This document shows positions 38,155-47,781 of a stretch of DNA of 64,000 nt, one piece after another. Origin of the DNA: an uncultured Ruegeria sp. GTDB lineage: Bacteria; Pseudomonadota; Alphaproteobacteria; Rhodobacterales; Rhodobacteraceae. The notes beneath the pieces are model-generated. The model was given only the letters and a program-made list of their open reading frames with translations. It did no database searches and was not told the origin of the DNA. Location: NCBI RefSeq assembly GCF_947504215.1, contig NZ_CANNGO010000005.1:1-64000 (forward strand), read 5' to 3'. The translations under genes were made by a program, and so were the position numbers. Positions within the stretch are counted from its first letter, which is position 1; every line of letters begins with the position of its first letter.

Positions 38155-38201
38155 TAGTTCTGAGCCTGTATATGTATCATTCTTATGGTTGCTTTGTGAT
38201 A

Positions 38202-38229
38202 CCCTATGTAACGTAACCTATACGTAGGG
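38202..38229. repeat. Imperfect 28-bp palindrome near the integrase 3' end
   Basis: CCCTATGTA and TACGTAGGG flank a 10-base centre with one mismatch between the arms. A perfect 12-bp palindrome (GGTAACGTTACC, 38261-38272) follows and overlaps the integrase stop region. These may be an operator for the hypothetical pair or parts of an old recombination site. Confidence 0.45.
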
Positions 38230-38267
38230 CGCTTAACTCCTTGGTGCAGCTCCTATTTAAGGTAACG

Positions 38268-39152
38268 TTACCGCACAACCCGCAGAGGCATGGCTCTTAC
38301 ATCCTTACGAACCGCGCGGGCCAATCGAGCAGCAACCGATCCGGCCGCGCGCTGAACGGCATCATCGGCAAGGTGGGCATAGCGCAGGGTCGTGGTTAGG
38401 TTTTTGTGCCCCATAATCTCTTTCAATGTGAAAGGGTCGATCCCGTCTCTCATGGCGACGGAGACATAGGTGTGGCGCACGTCGTGAATGCGGACATCCT
38501 CCAACCCTGCCGTCTTACGTATACGCCGCCACGGCTTTTGCAGGTTGTTCAAAGGGCCATCATCTGACTCCCCTAATATTACATAAGGGTTTCCGGATTT
38601 CCGGGGCAATTCCATCAGGATGTCATAGGCTTCCCTCGGCAGAGGAATGCGACAACGTCGCCGCTGCCCGGTTGGCCTGATATGGCGTTTCGCGCAGTCC
38701 GCGATGGAAGGCCAATACGTCAGCGCGGGTCACTTCGGCAATTGGGATGGGTCCAAGCTTGGGCCGGATGAACCGGCGGATTACGCTGTGATAGTCGCGG
38801 GCGGTTGTCGGTTTGCAATGCTGATCGACATATTCCTCTAGGAAACGGTCACAAAGCCCCGCAACCGTCGGGGCGCGCCGCTTGGCCTGCCTCTGGGCGG
38901 AAGGGTCCGATCCGCGCGCCACTCGCCCAAAAGCTGCTTGGCCTGTGTCCGCGCTTCCTCAGCCGTCAGAACGCCATGTTGGCCGATAGTGATCCGCCGC
39001 GTCCAGCGACTGGCTCGGTACTGAACCAGATAGGTCTTCTTGCCGGAGGGATTGACCCGCAGCCCAAAGCCGCGCATGTCCCGGTCCCAGACAAGGTATT
39101 CCTCGGTCTCAACGGCAAGCCCCTCAACTGCGCGTTTGGTCAATTTGAACAT
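38268..39152 (-). pseudogene. Broken tyrosine-recombinase integrase (P4/DUF4102 type)
   Basis: Three consecutive pieces of one integrase lie in different frames. 38838-39152 has the arm-binding DUF4102 domain (MFKLTKRAVEGL start). 38623-38922 has the core-binding domain up to YQANRAAATLS. 38268-38615 has the end of the catalytic domain with HDVRHTYVS and the tyrosine segment HKNLTTTLRYAHLAD. A one-base shift explains the first break (near 38917). A deletion between the second and third removes the part with the first catalytic Arg. The enzyme cannot be active. Confidence 0.88.
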
Positions 39153-39198
39153 ATCCAGAACACTCCTTGCTTCCAGCCTGCTTCCGGAAGCTATGAAG

Positions 39199-39890
39199 TG
39201 GTCCCACCTATTCGGACAGTTTTGCAGCGTTTCTAAGGTGTATCTGGTTTAGGTTTCATGCTGCTCTTTGCTCTTCCAAGCCGATCCTATATGCCCCGTC
39301 CGACGTTCGTCGATCAAGCGCGGAATGGGGCCGCTCGGCGTTGTAGAATGCCATCCAGTTTTTGACGACCCTTCGGGCCTGGAAGCCATTAGTGATCTCT
39401 TCGAGATAGATCGCCTCCTGCTTCAGGCTGCGCCACAGCCGTTCGATAAAGATGTTGTCCAGATAACGGCCACGCCCATCCATTGAGATGCGCATGCCTG
39501 CCTCGGTCAGCATTGTGGTCCAGGCCGATCCCGTGAACTGCGACCCTTGATCTGTATTCATGATCTCGGGCGGGCCGTGTTTTGCGATGGCTTCGTTCAG
39601 GGCATCGACGCAGAAGTCGGCATGCATCGTATTCGACAGCCGCCAACTCAGGACCTTGCGCGACGCCCAATCCATGATCGCCACGAGATAGAGCAATCCG
39701 TTTCGCACTGGCACGAAGGTTATATCGGCGCACCAGACCTGATTTGGCCTCTCGATCTGCATCTTCCTGAGCAAGTATGGATAGACCGGATGCTGGGGAT
39801 GCGGCTGGCTGGTCCGAGGGCGTTTGTAGATTGCCTCTAGGCCCATCTTCGCCATCAACCTTCGGACGCGATACCCAGAGTGGAATCTTG
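39199..39890 (-). mobile_element. IS3-family insertion sequence remnant
   Basis: The IS end TGGTCCCACCTATTCGGACA lies at 39199-39218. The transposase OrfB (stop at 39256) keeps the three DDE residues and the usual blocks: VWCADITFVPV, NTDQGSQFT and IERLWRSLKQEAIY. Its sequence is recognisable only from about RRLMAKMGLEAIY (near 39880) onward. The OrfB N terminus, OrfA and the other end are gone. The open frame to 40134 is not transposase-like. The insertion lies 47 bases before the integrase start. Confidence 0.85.
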
Positions 39891-40270
39891 TAATCCGGGC
39901 GGCTCTCGGTATGGATGCCCCCTCTCTCTGGAAGCATTTGAAGAAATACCGCGTTTGTTGGCATTGATTGACGATATGTTCGATGCTGCGAAAACGAGAC
40001 CCCCAGCCGAGAATTGAATCGTGCCCAGCACTTTCTATTCGCTCATTCAGAACCACACGACTAGAACAGATTACTATTTTCATGCGGCAGCTTTGTCCGC
40101 GATCTGTAAATTCCTCGTTCCTGGGATATTGCACACGCGGCGAATGTCTCCTCTGACGGGCCGCACCGCGGCATCGAACCTGTCCTACGGATGACCGCTT
40201 GGGCCAGTAACGCGGAAACTGCAGAAGATTTTCTCCAGCAAGAGGCAGCGTTTTCTAGACGGCCCTGCGA
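39891..40270. other. Unassigned DNA between IS remnant and luxR-type gene
   Basis: About 380 bp. The minus-strand frame is open but resembles no transposase. A short plus-strand frame (39968-40156) has no ribosome-binding site. This is probably a scar of the event that cut the IS. Confidence 0.4.
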
Positions 40271-41068
40271 CTAAAGATGCGCGCCGGTATGCGCGGAATT
40301 GTCGTTCAGGATTGCGTTAATAAATAGCGAGAACAGTTCGCCCTGCGAGCCGATCCGCAGTTTGACGTAGATGTTGCGCCGATGGATACGAACGGTTCCG
40401 GGCGAGATCCCGAGTTTGTTGCCTGTGGCCTCGGCGGAATGGCCTCTGAGCGTCATTTCAACGACTTCCCTTTCACGAGGGGTCAGCACGCCTTGTCCGA
40501 TCGAGTGAAAAGCCTGTTCGATGCGTTCTTCCCGAGTTTGTTGATCACCACCCTCATCGTCACGCGCAAATCCGCGCCAATGCGCTTCGGATGCAGTGCG
40601 GACGATCGGCCAAAAGCGCTTCAATGCTCGGATCTCGGCATTTGAGAACCGCTTTTGCTTGCGCATGAGCGAAATTACAACGTTCAACCGGCGGTCGGCG
40701 TGGACAAGAAAACCGATCTCCTCGGCAAGTCCAGTTTGGCCATAGTAGCTTCGATAGTATTCACCTTGATAAAACCGATCCGGCGCTATCTCGCGCAACC
40801 GCCAAAGGCCCTCCTCGGTGTCGTCGATTGTCGCCAGAAAGAAGGGGTCGAGCAGGTATGGGCCTTCCAGGTATTCGGTGACATGCAGACGACGTCGTTT
40901 CGGCGTGAAGTCGTCGTAAAGCGCCAGAGGTTTCGACGACCCGACATACCCGAAGATCACCGTGTAGTCGTAGGGCGTGATCGCCTGAAGCGCCTCGGCC
41001 AGAGCACCGGGAAACCGCGAGGTCTTGAGCGTTTCGACAAGACGTGCCGCGTGTTCGACCCACTCCAT
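40271..41068 (-). CDS. LuxR-family transcriptional regulator
   Basis: A 265-residue protein: an N-terminal sensor-like domain (about 1-185) that I cannot assign to a known ligand class, and a C-terminal LuxR helix-turn-helix (LTPREREVVEMTLRGHSAEATGNKLGISPGTVRIHRRNIYVKL, seen in short blocks at about 195-237). Divergent from the ABC transporter operon across 140 bp, so control of that operon is likely. Confidence 0.85.
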   Translation of the reverse strand: MEWVEHAARLVETLKTSRFPGALAEALQAITPYDYTVIFGYVGSSKPLALYDDFTPKRRRLHVTEYLEGPYLLDPFFLATIDDTEEGLWRLREIAPDRFYQGEYYRSYYGQTGLAEEIGFLVHADRRLNVVISLMRKQKRFSNAEIRALKRFWPIVRTASEAHWRGFARDDEGGDQQTREERIEQAFHSIGQGVLTPREREVVEMTLRGHSAEATGNKLGISPGTVRIHRRNIYVKLRIGSQGELFSLFINAILNDNSAHTGAHL

Positions 41069-41208
41069 CCGCTGTAACCCATTTCATCCGATATATGCAT
41101 ACTCATCTATAATATTTGATATATTTACACAACGGCCCCATTCGACGGACGATTGGCTACGCTATCATATGGCTTGTGGGTGGATATTTGACTTCAGATG
41201 CTACGAAT

Positions 41209-42327
41209 ATGAAATATGAGCCGGTTGTGCGAAACGACACGTCTTCGGCGGTTGCCGAGCTGCGGCACGTTTCAAAACGCTTTGGCGATGTAGAGGCGGC
41301 ACGCGACTTGAATCTTAGCGTCGCTCCCGGTGAGTTCCTGTCGTTCCTTGGCCCATCGGGATGCGGAAAGACGACCGCGCTCCGCATGCTTGCCGGTTTC
41401 GAGACGCCGAGCGAAGGCGAGGTTCTAATCGATGGCGAAGTGGTGAACGCCCTTGAACCCTTCCGACGACCGGTCAATATGGTTTTTCAAAGCTATGCCC
41501 TGTTTCCGCATCTAAGTGTCTTCGACAATGTGGCCTATGGGTTGCGCCAACGCCGACCCAGGCTTTCGAGCTCCCAGATCTCCGAGAAGGTCGAACGCAC
41601 TCTCGATGTCGTGCGGCTGGTGGAATTCGGAAAGCGGCGAACCTGGGAGATGTCGGGTGGCCAGCAACAGCGCGTCGCCCTTGCGCGGGCTATCGTCAAT
41701 GAACCGAAACTCCTGCTGCTGGACGAGCCGTTAGCGGCGCTGGACCGCAAACTCAGAAAGACCATGCAGATCGAATTGCAGGACCTTCAAAGACAGCTTG
41801 GCATCACGTTCATTCTTGTCACGCATGATCAGGAGGAGGCGCTGTCACTGTCAGATCGGATTTGCGTGATGCGCGACGGGCGTATCGTGCAAATCGGAAC
41901 TCCAAGGGAGCTCTATGATGCCCCAGCGTCGCGCTATGTCGCTGATTTCGTGGGCTCCTCAAATTTTTTGGAAGGCAGTATCGAGAGCGTCGCAGGCGGG
42001 CGTGCAGAATTCACTGATGTTTCAGGGCACAGGTTCGCCGGGCAGGCCGGTCCAGGGGTCGAACAGCGCGTGCGTGGCACGCTCAGCTTGCGGCCCGAAC
42101 AGATCCGCATCTCGCGAGAACCGCTTGACGGAGGTCACCCGGTCACGGTCCAGAACCGCATATTTCTTGGAGAACATACGGAATACGTGGTGCGACATGA
42201 AAAGATCGGCACCTTTATTGTCCTCGCCTCCCGGCGGGCTGAGGATCGTGAACAACCCCTCGATGCCGGCACGCGGGCCTATATCGCGTGGAATCCAGAC
42301 GCCGCCCTGATCCTTCGGGCGGATTGA
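41209..42327 (+). CDS. potA: Polyamine-type ABC transporter ATPase (PotA-like)
   Basis: A 372-residue ATPase with Walker A GPSGCGKTTA, Q-loop, signature MSGGQQQRVALARA, Walker B LLLDEPLAALD and a C-terminal TOBE domain. The frame is open upstream, but ATG 41209 gives a start like that of homologues. First gene of a five-gene operon with binding protein, two permeases and an SDR. PotA-like is family level only: the substrate may be another amine. Confidence 0.88.
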   Translation: MKYEPVVRNDTSSAVAELRHVSKRFGDVEAARDLNLSVAPGEFLSFLGPSGCGKTTALRMLAGFETPSEGEVLIDGEVVNALEPFRRPVNMVFQSYALFPHLSVFDNVAYGLRQRRPRLSSSQISEKVERTLDVVRLVEFGKRRTWEMSGGQQQRVALARAIVNEPKLLLLDEPLAALDRKLRKTMQIELQDLQRQLGITFILVTHDQEEALSLSDRICVMRDGRIVQIGTPRELYDAPASRYVADFVGSSNFLEGSIESVAGGRAEFTDVSGHRFAGQAGPGVEQRVRGTLSLRPEQIRISREPLDGGHPVTVQNRIFLGEHTEYVVRHEKIGTFIVLASRRAEDREQPLDAGTRAYIAWNPDAALILRAD

Positions 42328-42355
42328 TCATGACACCTGCCAATGGGAGAACGAC

Positions 42356-43510
42356 ATGAGAAACGATGACACGATTTCCAAGAAGACGTTCATGGAAGAA
42401 TTGCGGCGCTACGAGAAAGGCTCGGTCACGCGGAGGCATTTCCTGGGAGTAACCGGTCTTGGCGCCGCGACAGCGGTAATGGGCGCGGCAATTCCCACCT
42501 TGCGGCCACAGCCCGCATTCGCACAAGACATCGGCGATCGCGCGATCCTGGCCACCTGGCCGAACTATCACGATCAGGCCAACTTTGATGCCTTTACAGA
42601 TCAAACCGGCGCCGCGGTGCAGGTCAACGTCTTCGGATCGAACGAGGAAATGCTTGCCAAGCTACAGGCAGGTGGGTCCGGTTGGGACGTTTACGTGCCA
42701 ACGAACTACACGATCACGACCTACGTAGAAGAGGATCTGATCGAACCGCTCGATCTGTCCAAACTGCCGAACTACGATCCGGCTGCTTTCGACGCCCGTT
42801 TTTCGGACGCCGGGATCGTCGACGGTGTCGTTTACGCGGTGCCCAAGAATTGGGGCACGACCGGTATGGCGATCAATACGTCACAAAACGGGGGCGAGGC
42901 ATTCGACAGCTGGAAGCAATTCTTTGACCGCACGATGGACGACTACTCGGGGCGGACGATGGTGCATGACTATCAGCTTACCACCATCGGTGCGGCGCTA
43001 AACTACCACGGCTATTCCTTCAATTCTGTCGACGCGGCAGAACTTGCAGATGCCGAGAAACTGCTAATCGACGTCAAGCCGCATCTTTTCGCGATCACGT
43101 CAGACTATCAGCCGGCCATGCGGTCCGGCGATGCCTGGTTGACGATCTGTTGGACCGGCGACGGCAAGCAACTCAACACCGACATCCCTGAAATCGCCTT
43201 CGCGCTTGGCAAGGAAGGCGGCGAATTGTGGAGTGACTACTACGCCATCCCGAAAGGTGCGCCGCATAAGGAAGCCGCCTATGCGCTGATCAATTTCATG
43301 CTGGATCCCGAGGTCAACGCGCGCGAGGTTCTGGCGCATGGCTATCCCGTTGCCGACAGCCGCACCAATGCGCTGCTGCCCGAAGCGATCCTGAACGATC
43401 CGATCCTTTATCCGGCGGCTGAAAAGCTCGATGCGCTTGAATTCGGAGCGGCGGCAACGTTGACGGACCCAAACCGCGCCGAACTTCTTGCGCGCTTCAA
43501 GTCGGCCTGA
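42356..43510 (+). CDS. potD: Polyamine-type periplasmic substrate-binding protein (PotD-like)
   Basis: A 384-residue family 1 solute-binding protein. A twin-arginine-like signal (TRRHFLGVTG, residues 25-34) ends at AFAQ (near residue 57). Mature parts include LATWPNYHDQ and the domain-hinge region typical of PotD/PotF. The unusual long N-region before the Arg pair is seen in other alphaproteobacterial Tat-exported PotD proteins. Confidence 0.88.
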   Translation: MRNDDTISKKTFMEELRRYEKGSVTRRHFLGVTGLGAATAVMGAAIPTLRPQPAFAQDIGDRAILATWPNYHDQANFDAFTDQTGAAVQVNVFGSNEEMLAKLQAGGSGWDVYVPTNYTITTYVEEDLIEPLDLSKLPNYDPAAFDARFSDAGIVDGVVYAVPKNWGTTGMAINTSQNGGEAFDSWKQFFDRTMDDYSGRTMVHDYQLTTIGAALNYHGYSFNSVDAAELADAEKLLIDVKPHLFAITSDYQPAMRSGDAWLTICWTGDGKQLNTDIPEIAFALGKEGGELWSDYYAIPKGAPHKEAAYALINFMLDPEVNAREVLAHGYPVADSRTNALLPEAILNDPILYPAAEKLDALEFGAAATLTDPNRAELLARFKSA

Positions 43511-43525
43511 GTCGGGCGGACGGGC

Positions 43526-44377
43526 ATGACACAGCGCACGCGGAACTGGTTGCTGATCGCGCCCTCGGGAGCGCTGCTTCTCGTGATGCTCGTGCTGCCG
43601 CTCTCGTTCGTCTTCGTCTTCAGCTTCGGCGAGCGGGGACTCTCCGGCGGATATGTCCCGGCCTTTACGCTTGAGCAATACGCCAACCTCCCGGCACGAT
43701 GGACGGCATTCAAGAACACGCTGATCCTAGCGCCGCTAGGGACGCTCGCGGCGCTTCTGATTGCCTATCCGCTGGCTTATCAGCTGGCGGTCAGGACCGA
43801 TCCGAAGTGGAAGACCCTGCTTCTGGTTCTTGTCATCGTGCCATTCTGGACCTCGATCCTGATCCGCAGCTACGCGTGGATCTACATCCTTGGCGGGCAG
43901 GGCTTACCCGCGCTTCTGGAAAGTGTCGGTATTGAAAATGTCCGGCTGATTTATACGCCCTACGCTGTCACCATCGGCATCATCTACGGTTACCTTCCGC
44001 TGATGGTCTTCCCGATCTACGTCGCGCTTGACCGCTTAGACACAGGATTGCTGGAAGCATCCAGCGATCTTGGTGCAAGACCACTCACGACTTTGCTGAA
44101 AGTGACCTTGCCGCTGTCACTGCCCGGCGTGGCGACCGGCTGCATGCTGGTTTTCATCCTGTTGATGGGAGAATTCCTGATCCCAGCGCTGCTTGGCGGG
44201 GGCAAGGTGTTCTTCGTAGGTAACGCGCTGGTGGACCTGTTCCTTCAGTCGCGCAACTGGGCATTCGGCTCGGCGGTTGCTTTCACGCTGATCGTCATCA
44301 TGCTGATCACAATCACGATCTACATGCGCCTCATCGCGCGGCTTCAAACCGGCCGCGAAGATGTCGCGGTGATGTGA
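43526..44377 (+). CDS. potB: Polyamine-type ABC transporter permease 1 (PotB-like)
   Basis: A 283-residue inner-membrane permease with six segments and the EAA-type loop (EASSDLGARPLTTLLKVTLP near residues 175-194) that contacts the ATPase. It begins 15 bases after the binding-protein gene. Confidence 0.9.
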   Translation: MTQRTRNWLLIAPSGALLLVMLVLPLSFVFVFSFGERGLSGGYVPAFTLEQYANLPARWTAFKNTLILAPLGTLAALLIAYPLAYQLAVRTDPKWKTLLLVLVIVPFWTSILIRSYAWIYILGGQGLPALLESVGIENVRLIYTPYAVTIGIIYGYLPLMVFPIYVALDRLDTGLLEASSDLGARPLTTLLKVTLPLSLPGVATGCMLVFILLMGEFLIPALLGGGKVFFVGNALVDLFLQSRNWAFGSAVAFTLIVIMLITITIYMRLIARLQTGREDVAVM

Positions 44378-44386
44378 GGGCCAGCA

Positions 44387-45199
44387 ATGCGAGTGTATAC
44401 CATTGCCGTCTATGTGTTCCTATACGCACCCATCGCAATCATCGCGCTTTTTAGTTTCAACGCGGGCCGACATGCCAGCGACTTCCAAGGCTTTTCGGCA
44501 CAATGGTATGGGCGTGCGTTGAGCAACCCCTTCGTAATGGACGCATTGGAGACCAGCCTGATCGTGGCATTCATCACCGCGAGTCTGGCCAGTATCCTAG
44601 GCACACTGGCGGCGGTCGGCCTACAGGGTCTACGTGGACCGGCGCGTGCCGTTTTCGACGCACTGATCTACATAGCGGTGATGATCCCAGGTATCGTGAT
44701 CGGCATCGCGACCTTGATTGCTCTGGTTACCGTCTTCGATGTGATGAACCCCTGGATCGAAAGCCTGTGGGGTGATGCGGACGGCGCCCCGACACTTTCC
44801 ATGGGCAAGGGATCGCTGATCGCGGCGCACACGATGTTTACGATGGCGCTGGTCGTCATCATTGTGCGCGCGCGGCTGGGCACATTGGAAAGATCACTTG
44901 GCGAAGCGTCCGCCGACCTCTACGCCACACCGCTTGGCACCTTCCGCCAGGTGACGCTGCCGCTGATCGCGCCTGCGGTGCTGGCAGGGTTTTTGCTTAG
45001 CTTCACATTCAGTTTTGACGATTTCATCATCGCCTTCTTCGTCGCCGGTTCGGAAACTACCCTACCAATCTACATTTTCTCGTCTATCCGACGCGGCGTG
45101 ACTCCCGAAATCAACGCCATTGGCACGATGGTGATGCTTGCCTCGCTTGTCCTGCTGATCGCGGCACAGCTTATTTTGCGAAGGGGAGATCGCAAGTGA
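44387..45199 (+). CDS. potC: Polyamine-type ABC transporter permease 2 (PotC-like)
   Basis: A 270-residue permease with six segments and the EAA loop EASADLYATPLGTFRQVTLP (near residues 174-193). It forms the second half of the channel with the upstream permease. Nine bases separate the two genes. Confidence 0.9.
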   Translation: MRVYTIAVYVFLYAPIAIIALFSFNAGRHASDFQGFSAQWYGRALSNPFVMDALETSLIVAFITASLASILGTLAAVGLQGLRGPARAVFDALIYIAVMIPGIVIGIATLIALVTVFDVMNPWIESLWGDADGAPTLSMGKGSLIAAHTMFTMALVVIIVRARLGTLERSLGEASADLYATPLGTFRQVTLPLIAPAVLAGFLLSFTFSFDDFIIAFFVAGSETTLPIYIFSSIRRGVTPEINAIGTMVMLASLVLLIAAQLILRRGDRK

Positions 45200-45212
45200 A
45201 AGGACATGTCGC

Positions 45213-45971
45213 ATGCTTCTGAAAGACAAGGTCGTCTTTGTCACCGGCGCCGCTTCCGGCATTGGTGCCGCAGGTGCGATTGCCATGGCGCGCGAGGGGG
45301 CGGATGTGACGCTGGCCGACATCGACGCCGACGCGGTGACATCGGTGGCAAACCGAATTAACGCCGAGGGTGGCATCGCCCATGCTATCGCGCTGGATGT
45401 TGGCGATGACAACGATTTGACGACTGCGATCGACAACTGCGCGGCGCGATACGGTCGTTTGGACGTACTGCACTCGCATCCAGGTCTCCAAATCGCGGGC
45501 ACGCTGGAACAGGTCTCAGTAGATGACATGGACGCGTCCTGGCGACTAAATGTGCGATCTCACTTCGTCGCTGCCAAGGCTGCAATGGCATACATGAAAC
45601 CGGCGCTGCGCGGCTCGATCATCATCACTGCATCCGGATCGGGTGTGCAGTACGACCGTGAGATGATCGCCTATGCCACGACCAAGCACGCGGCCGTGGC
45701 GATGGCGCGGCAAATCGCCAAGGACTTCGGCAAAGACAACGTGAGGGTGAACGCGCTTTGCCCTGGCTTCATCGACACGCCGTTCAACCGGGGCTTTGAG
45801 ATCCAGATGGGCGGGCGCGACAAATTGGAATACTATATAGCAGACGAGATCCCGATGGGTCGCTTCGGCACGGTCGGAGAAATGGCGGATGCGATCGTCT
45901 ACCTCGCGTCTGATCGTTCGACATTCATGACGGGACACGCCCTTGTCATCGACGGCGGTGAATGCTTGTGA
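45213..45971 (+). CDS. Short-chain dehydrogenase/reductase
   Basis: A 252-residue SDR. The cofactor motif TGAASGIG (residues 11-18) and the catalytic YATTK are present. The usual structural NNAG is replaced by SHPG (in LHSHPGLQI near residue 90), a clear departure. Asp at the end of strand 2 (LADID) suggests NAD preference. It starts 14 bases after the permease gene, so it probably acts on the imported compound, for instance an amino alcohol. Confidence 0.85.
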   Translation: MLLKDKVVFVTGAASGIGAAGAIAMAREGADVTLADIDADAVTSVANRINAEGGIAHAIALDVGDDNDLTTAIDNCAARYGRLDVLHSHPGLQIAGTLEQVSVDDMDASWRLNVRSHFVAAKAAMAYMKPALRGSIIITASGSGVQYDREMIAYATTKHAAVAMARQIAKDFGKDNVRVNALCPGFIDTPFNRGFEIQMGGRDKLEYYIADEIPMGRFGTVGEMADAIVYLASDRSTFMTGHALVIDGGECL

Positions 45972-46171
45972 AGAAGGTCTCCACTGGAAGTCGCGCGCCG
46001 CGTGCCATTGTGGGACTTTGCCGCTGGGCTCCGTGCTTTTCGAGGAAGAGTCAATCGATGTCTGCTTTGGGGAAACTGCGATGCAGCGTCGTTCATGATA
46101 ATAGATGACCGCTGTGAGCCGCATATACCATGGTCATCGCCTTCATTCTCGTAGGCCTGTGGAACGACCGT

Positions 46172-47461
46172 TCACTCTCCCTTAATCTTTGTCTCAATTC
46201 GCAGGCCATGCGCGCTGCGGTTCGGAAAGCCCTCCCAATAGGTATGGACCTGCGTCGGGCGGCCTGCATCGTCCAAATCCCAAATACCATCGGCGGCAGT
46301 CGGAACCAGATCAAAATATGCGGTCCGGTCCTCACGTTTGAGATGCTGATCTAGAAATGCGGTTACAAAATGCTGGCTGATGTTGTTCATCCGAACATTG
46401 TCCCAAACCGCATCGGCGTAGTGCTCGAATGGAGCCCAGCCTAGCGTTTCCGACACGGAATAGCCCTCAACTGGTGAGGGCATCGGTGCGCCTGCATTGT
46501 GGTTCGCGTTCTCGAAAGTCAGCAGGTGACGTGTCGTATTCACGGTCCCGTCGAAGATGCCACGGATCGCATCGTAAACACTGACGTCGTCGACCTCGCC
46601 AGCGATCAGCATCAGCGGGACGCCGACACCAGCGAACCCGCTTTCATCCCAGAAGCCGGCGTTGTTGCCCCAAGGCCCGAAAGCAACGAAAGCTTTGACA
46701 CGGTCATCCGAGAGCTCAGCATGGCTTTGAGTTCCCATCATGTTGCGTTCAAGCAGCCCCTGTGGTGCACCCCATTCGTACTCGGTGCTGGCCTGAGTGA
46801 CGCCTGCACCGGCATAGATTAGAGCGCCATAGCCACCCATCGAGTAGCCCACGATGGCGGCGTTCTGAGCGTCCATGATCGCGCCCAGATCATCCTCAAG
46901 CGCGGCAAGCTGGTCAATCACAAACCGCTGGTCCCAAGGCCGGTTTACCAAAGTTGACCCAAATGCCGCCTGATCCGAATAAGTGCTGTCGGTGTGATCG
47001 ATACTGGCCACTACATAGCCTTTGCTGGCGATGTTTTCTGAGAGCGGTGACATCAGCCAACGGTTTCCCGGATATCCGTGGCTCACGATGACCAGCGGAT
47101 AGAAACCGTCTGCGACCTGTGCATTCCGTACCGCGCGGCCGGTCAACTTCACTGCCGTTTCGCCGTCACGCAGCACCGTGTCATAACTGCCGCCCGGCTT
47201 TGTTCCGTCGGCTGCGGGATACCAGATCTCAACGGTAAGAGGACGGTTGTAGCGTGCGATCTCCCCGTCCGCACCAGTGTTGACAACATCGGCTTGATCA
47301 GGATTGGTAAAGGTCATCTCGCGGACACCAACAGGGTAGCCGCCATAAGCCGCCAGATCCGGCGCATCGGGACGGATCACGTCAATCCGGTTTTCAGCCT
47401 GTACGGGCAAGGCCAACAGTGCGAAAGCGACGCCTGTGACAGCAGTTTTATAGGGCTTCAT
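46172..47461 (-). CDS. Secreted alpha/beta hydrolase (platelet-activating-factor acetylhydrolase/dienelactone hydrolase-like)
   Basis: A 429-residue protein with a signal peptide (residues 1-22, ALLALPVQA). It has the nucleophile elbow GYSMGGYG, an oxyanion segment VIVSHGYPGN and a probable acid/His pair near GEVDD and FENANHNAG. GGAGAA precedes ATG 47461, and the longer frame to 47557 is not needed. Similar proteins are esterases or lipases of the PAF-acetylhydrolase type. Substrate unknown. It stands alone between the pot operon and the BchE-like gene. Confidence 0.82.
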   Translation of the reverse strand: MKPYKTAVTGVAFALLALPVQAENRIDVIRPDAPDLAAYGGYPVGVREMTFTNPDQADVVNTGADGEIARYNRPLTVEIWYPAADGTKPGGSYDTVLRDGETAVKLTGRAVRNAQVADGFYPLVIVSHGYPGNRWLMSPLSENIASKGYVVASIDHTDSTYSDQAAFGSTLVNRPWDQRFVIDQLAALEDDLGAIMDAQNAAIVGYSMGGYGALIYAGAGVTQASTEYEWGAPQGLLERNMMGTQSHAELSDDRVKAFVAFGPWGNNAGFWDESGFAGVGVPLMLIAGEVDDVSVYDAIRGIFDGTVNTTRHLLTFENANHNAGAPMPSPVEGYSVSETLGWAPFEHYADAVWDNVRMNNISQHFVTAFLDQHLKREDRTAYFDLVPTAADGIWDLDDAGRPTQVHTYWEGFPNRSAHGLRIETKIKGE

Positions 47462-47781
47462 TGGGTTCTCCTTATGGATGCCAGAGCTTAGCGCAAATCG
47501 CGTCATAGGCGACACGCAATTTGAAAACACGAAGGAGGCGCTCGTCTGAGAACTCATCCCATGAAAAAATGATCGGGTGCCGACTTAAAGCGCGAATGTC
47601 CGGTCTTGGGAAAGTTGCACTACGGCGTCGAACGGGAAGACATATGGTTGGTTTGGGCCATGCACTGAGGGTTTTTCAAAGCCTACCCTGGCCCATTGTT
47701 TCTCCGAAAACTGCACAACATGCCACGATCTTCTGCACATCCGAGTGCCACTTTGAACACGATCAGAGATTCGGAGGCCCC

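Noticed and set aside
39891..40134. 5' extension of the IS3 transposase frame
   Set aside because: The extension has none of the IS3 OrfB N-terminal blocks and is probably unrelated DNA fused by deletion.
47700..47781. PpsR/CrtJ-type TGT-N12-ACA operator before the BchE-like gene
   Set aside because: The nearest TGT...ACA pair (near 47698-47720) has 15 bases between the halves and not 12.
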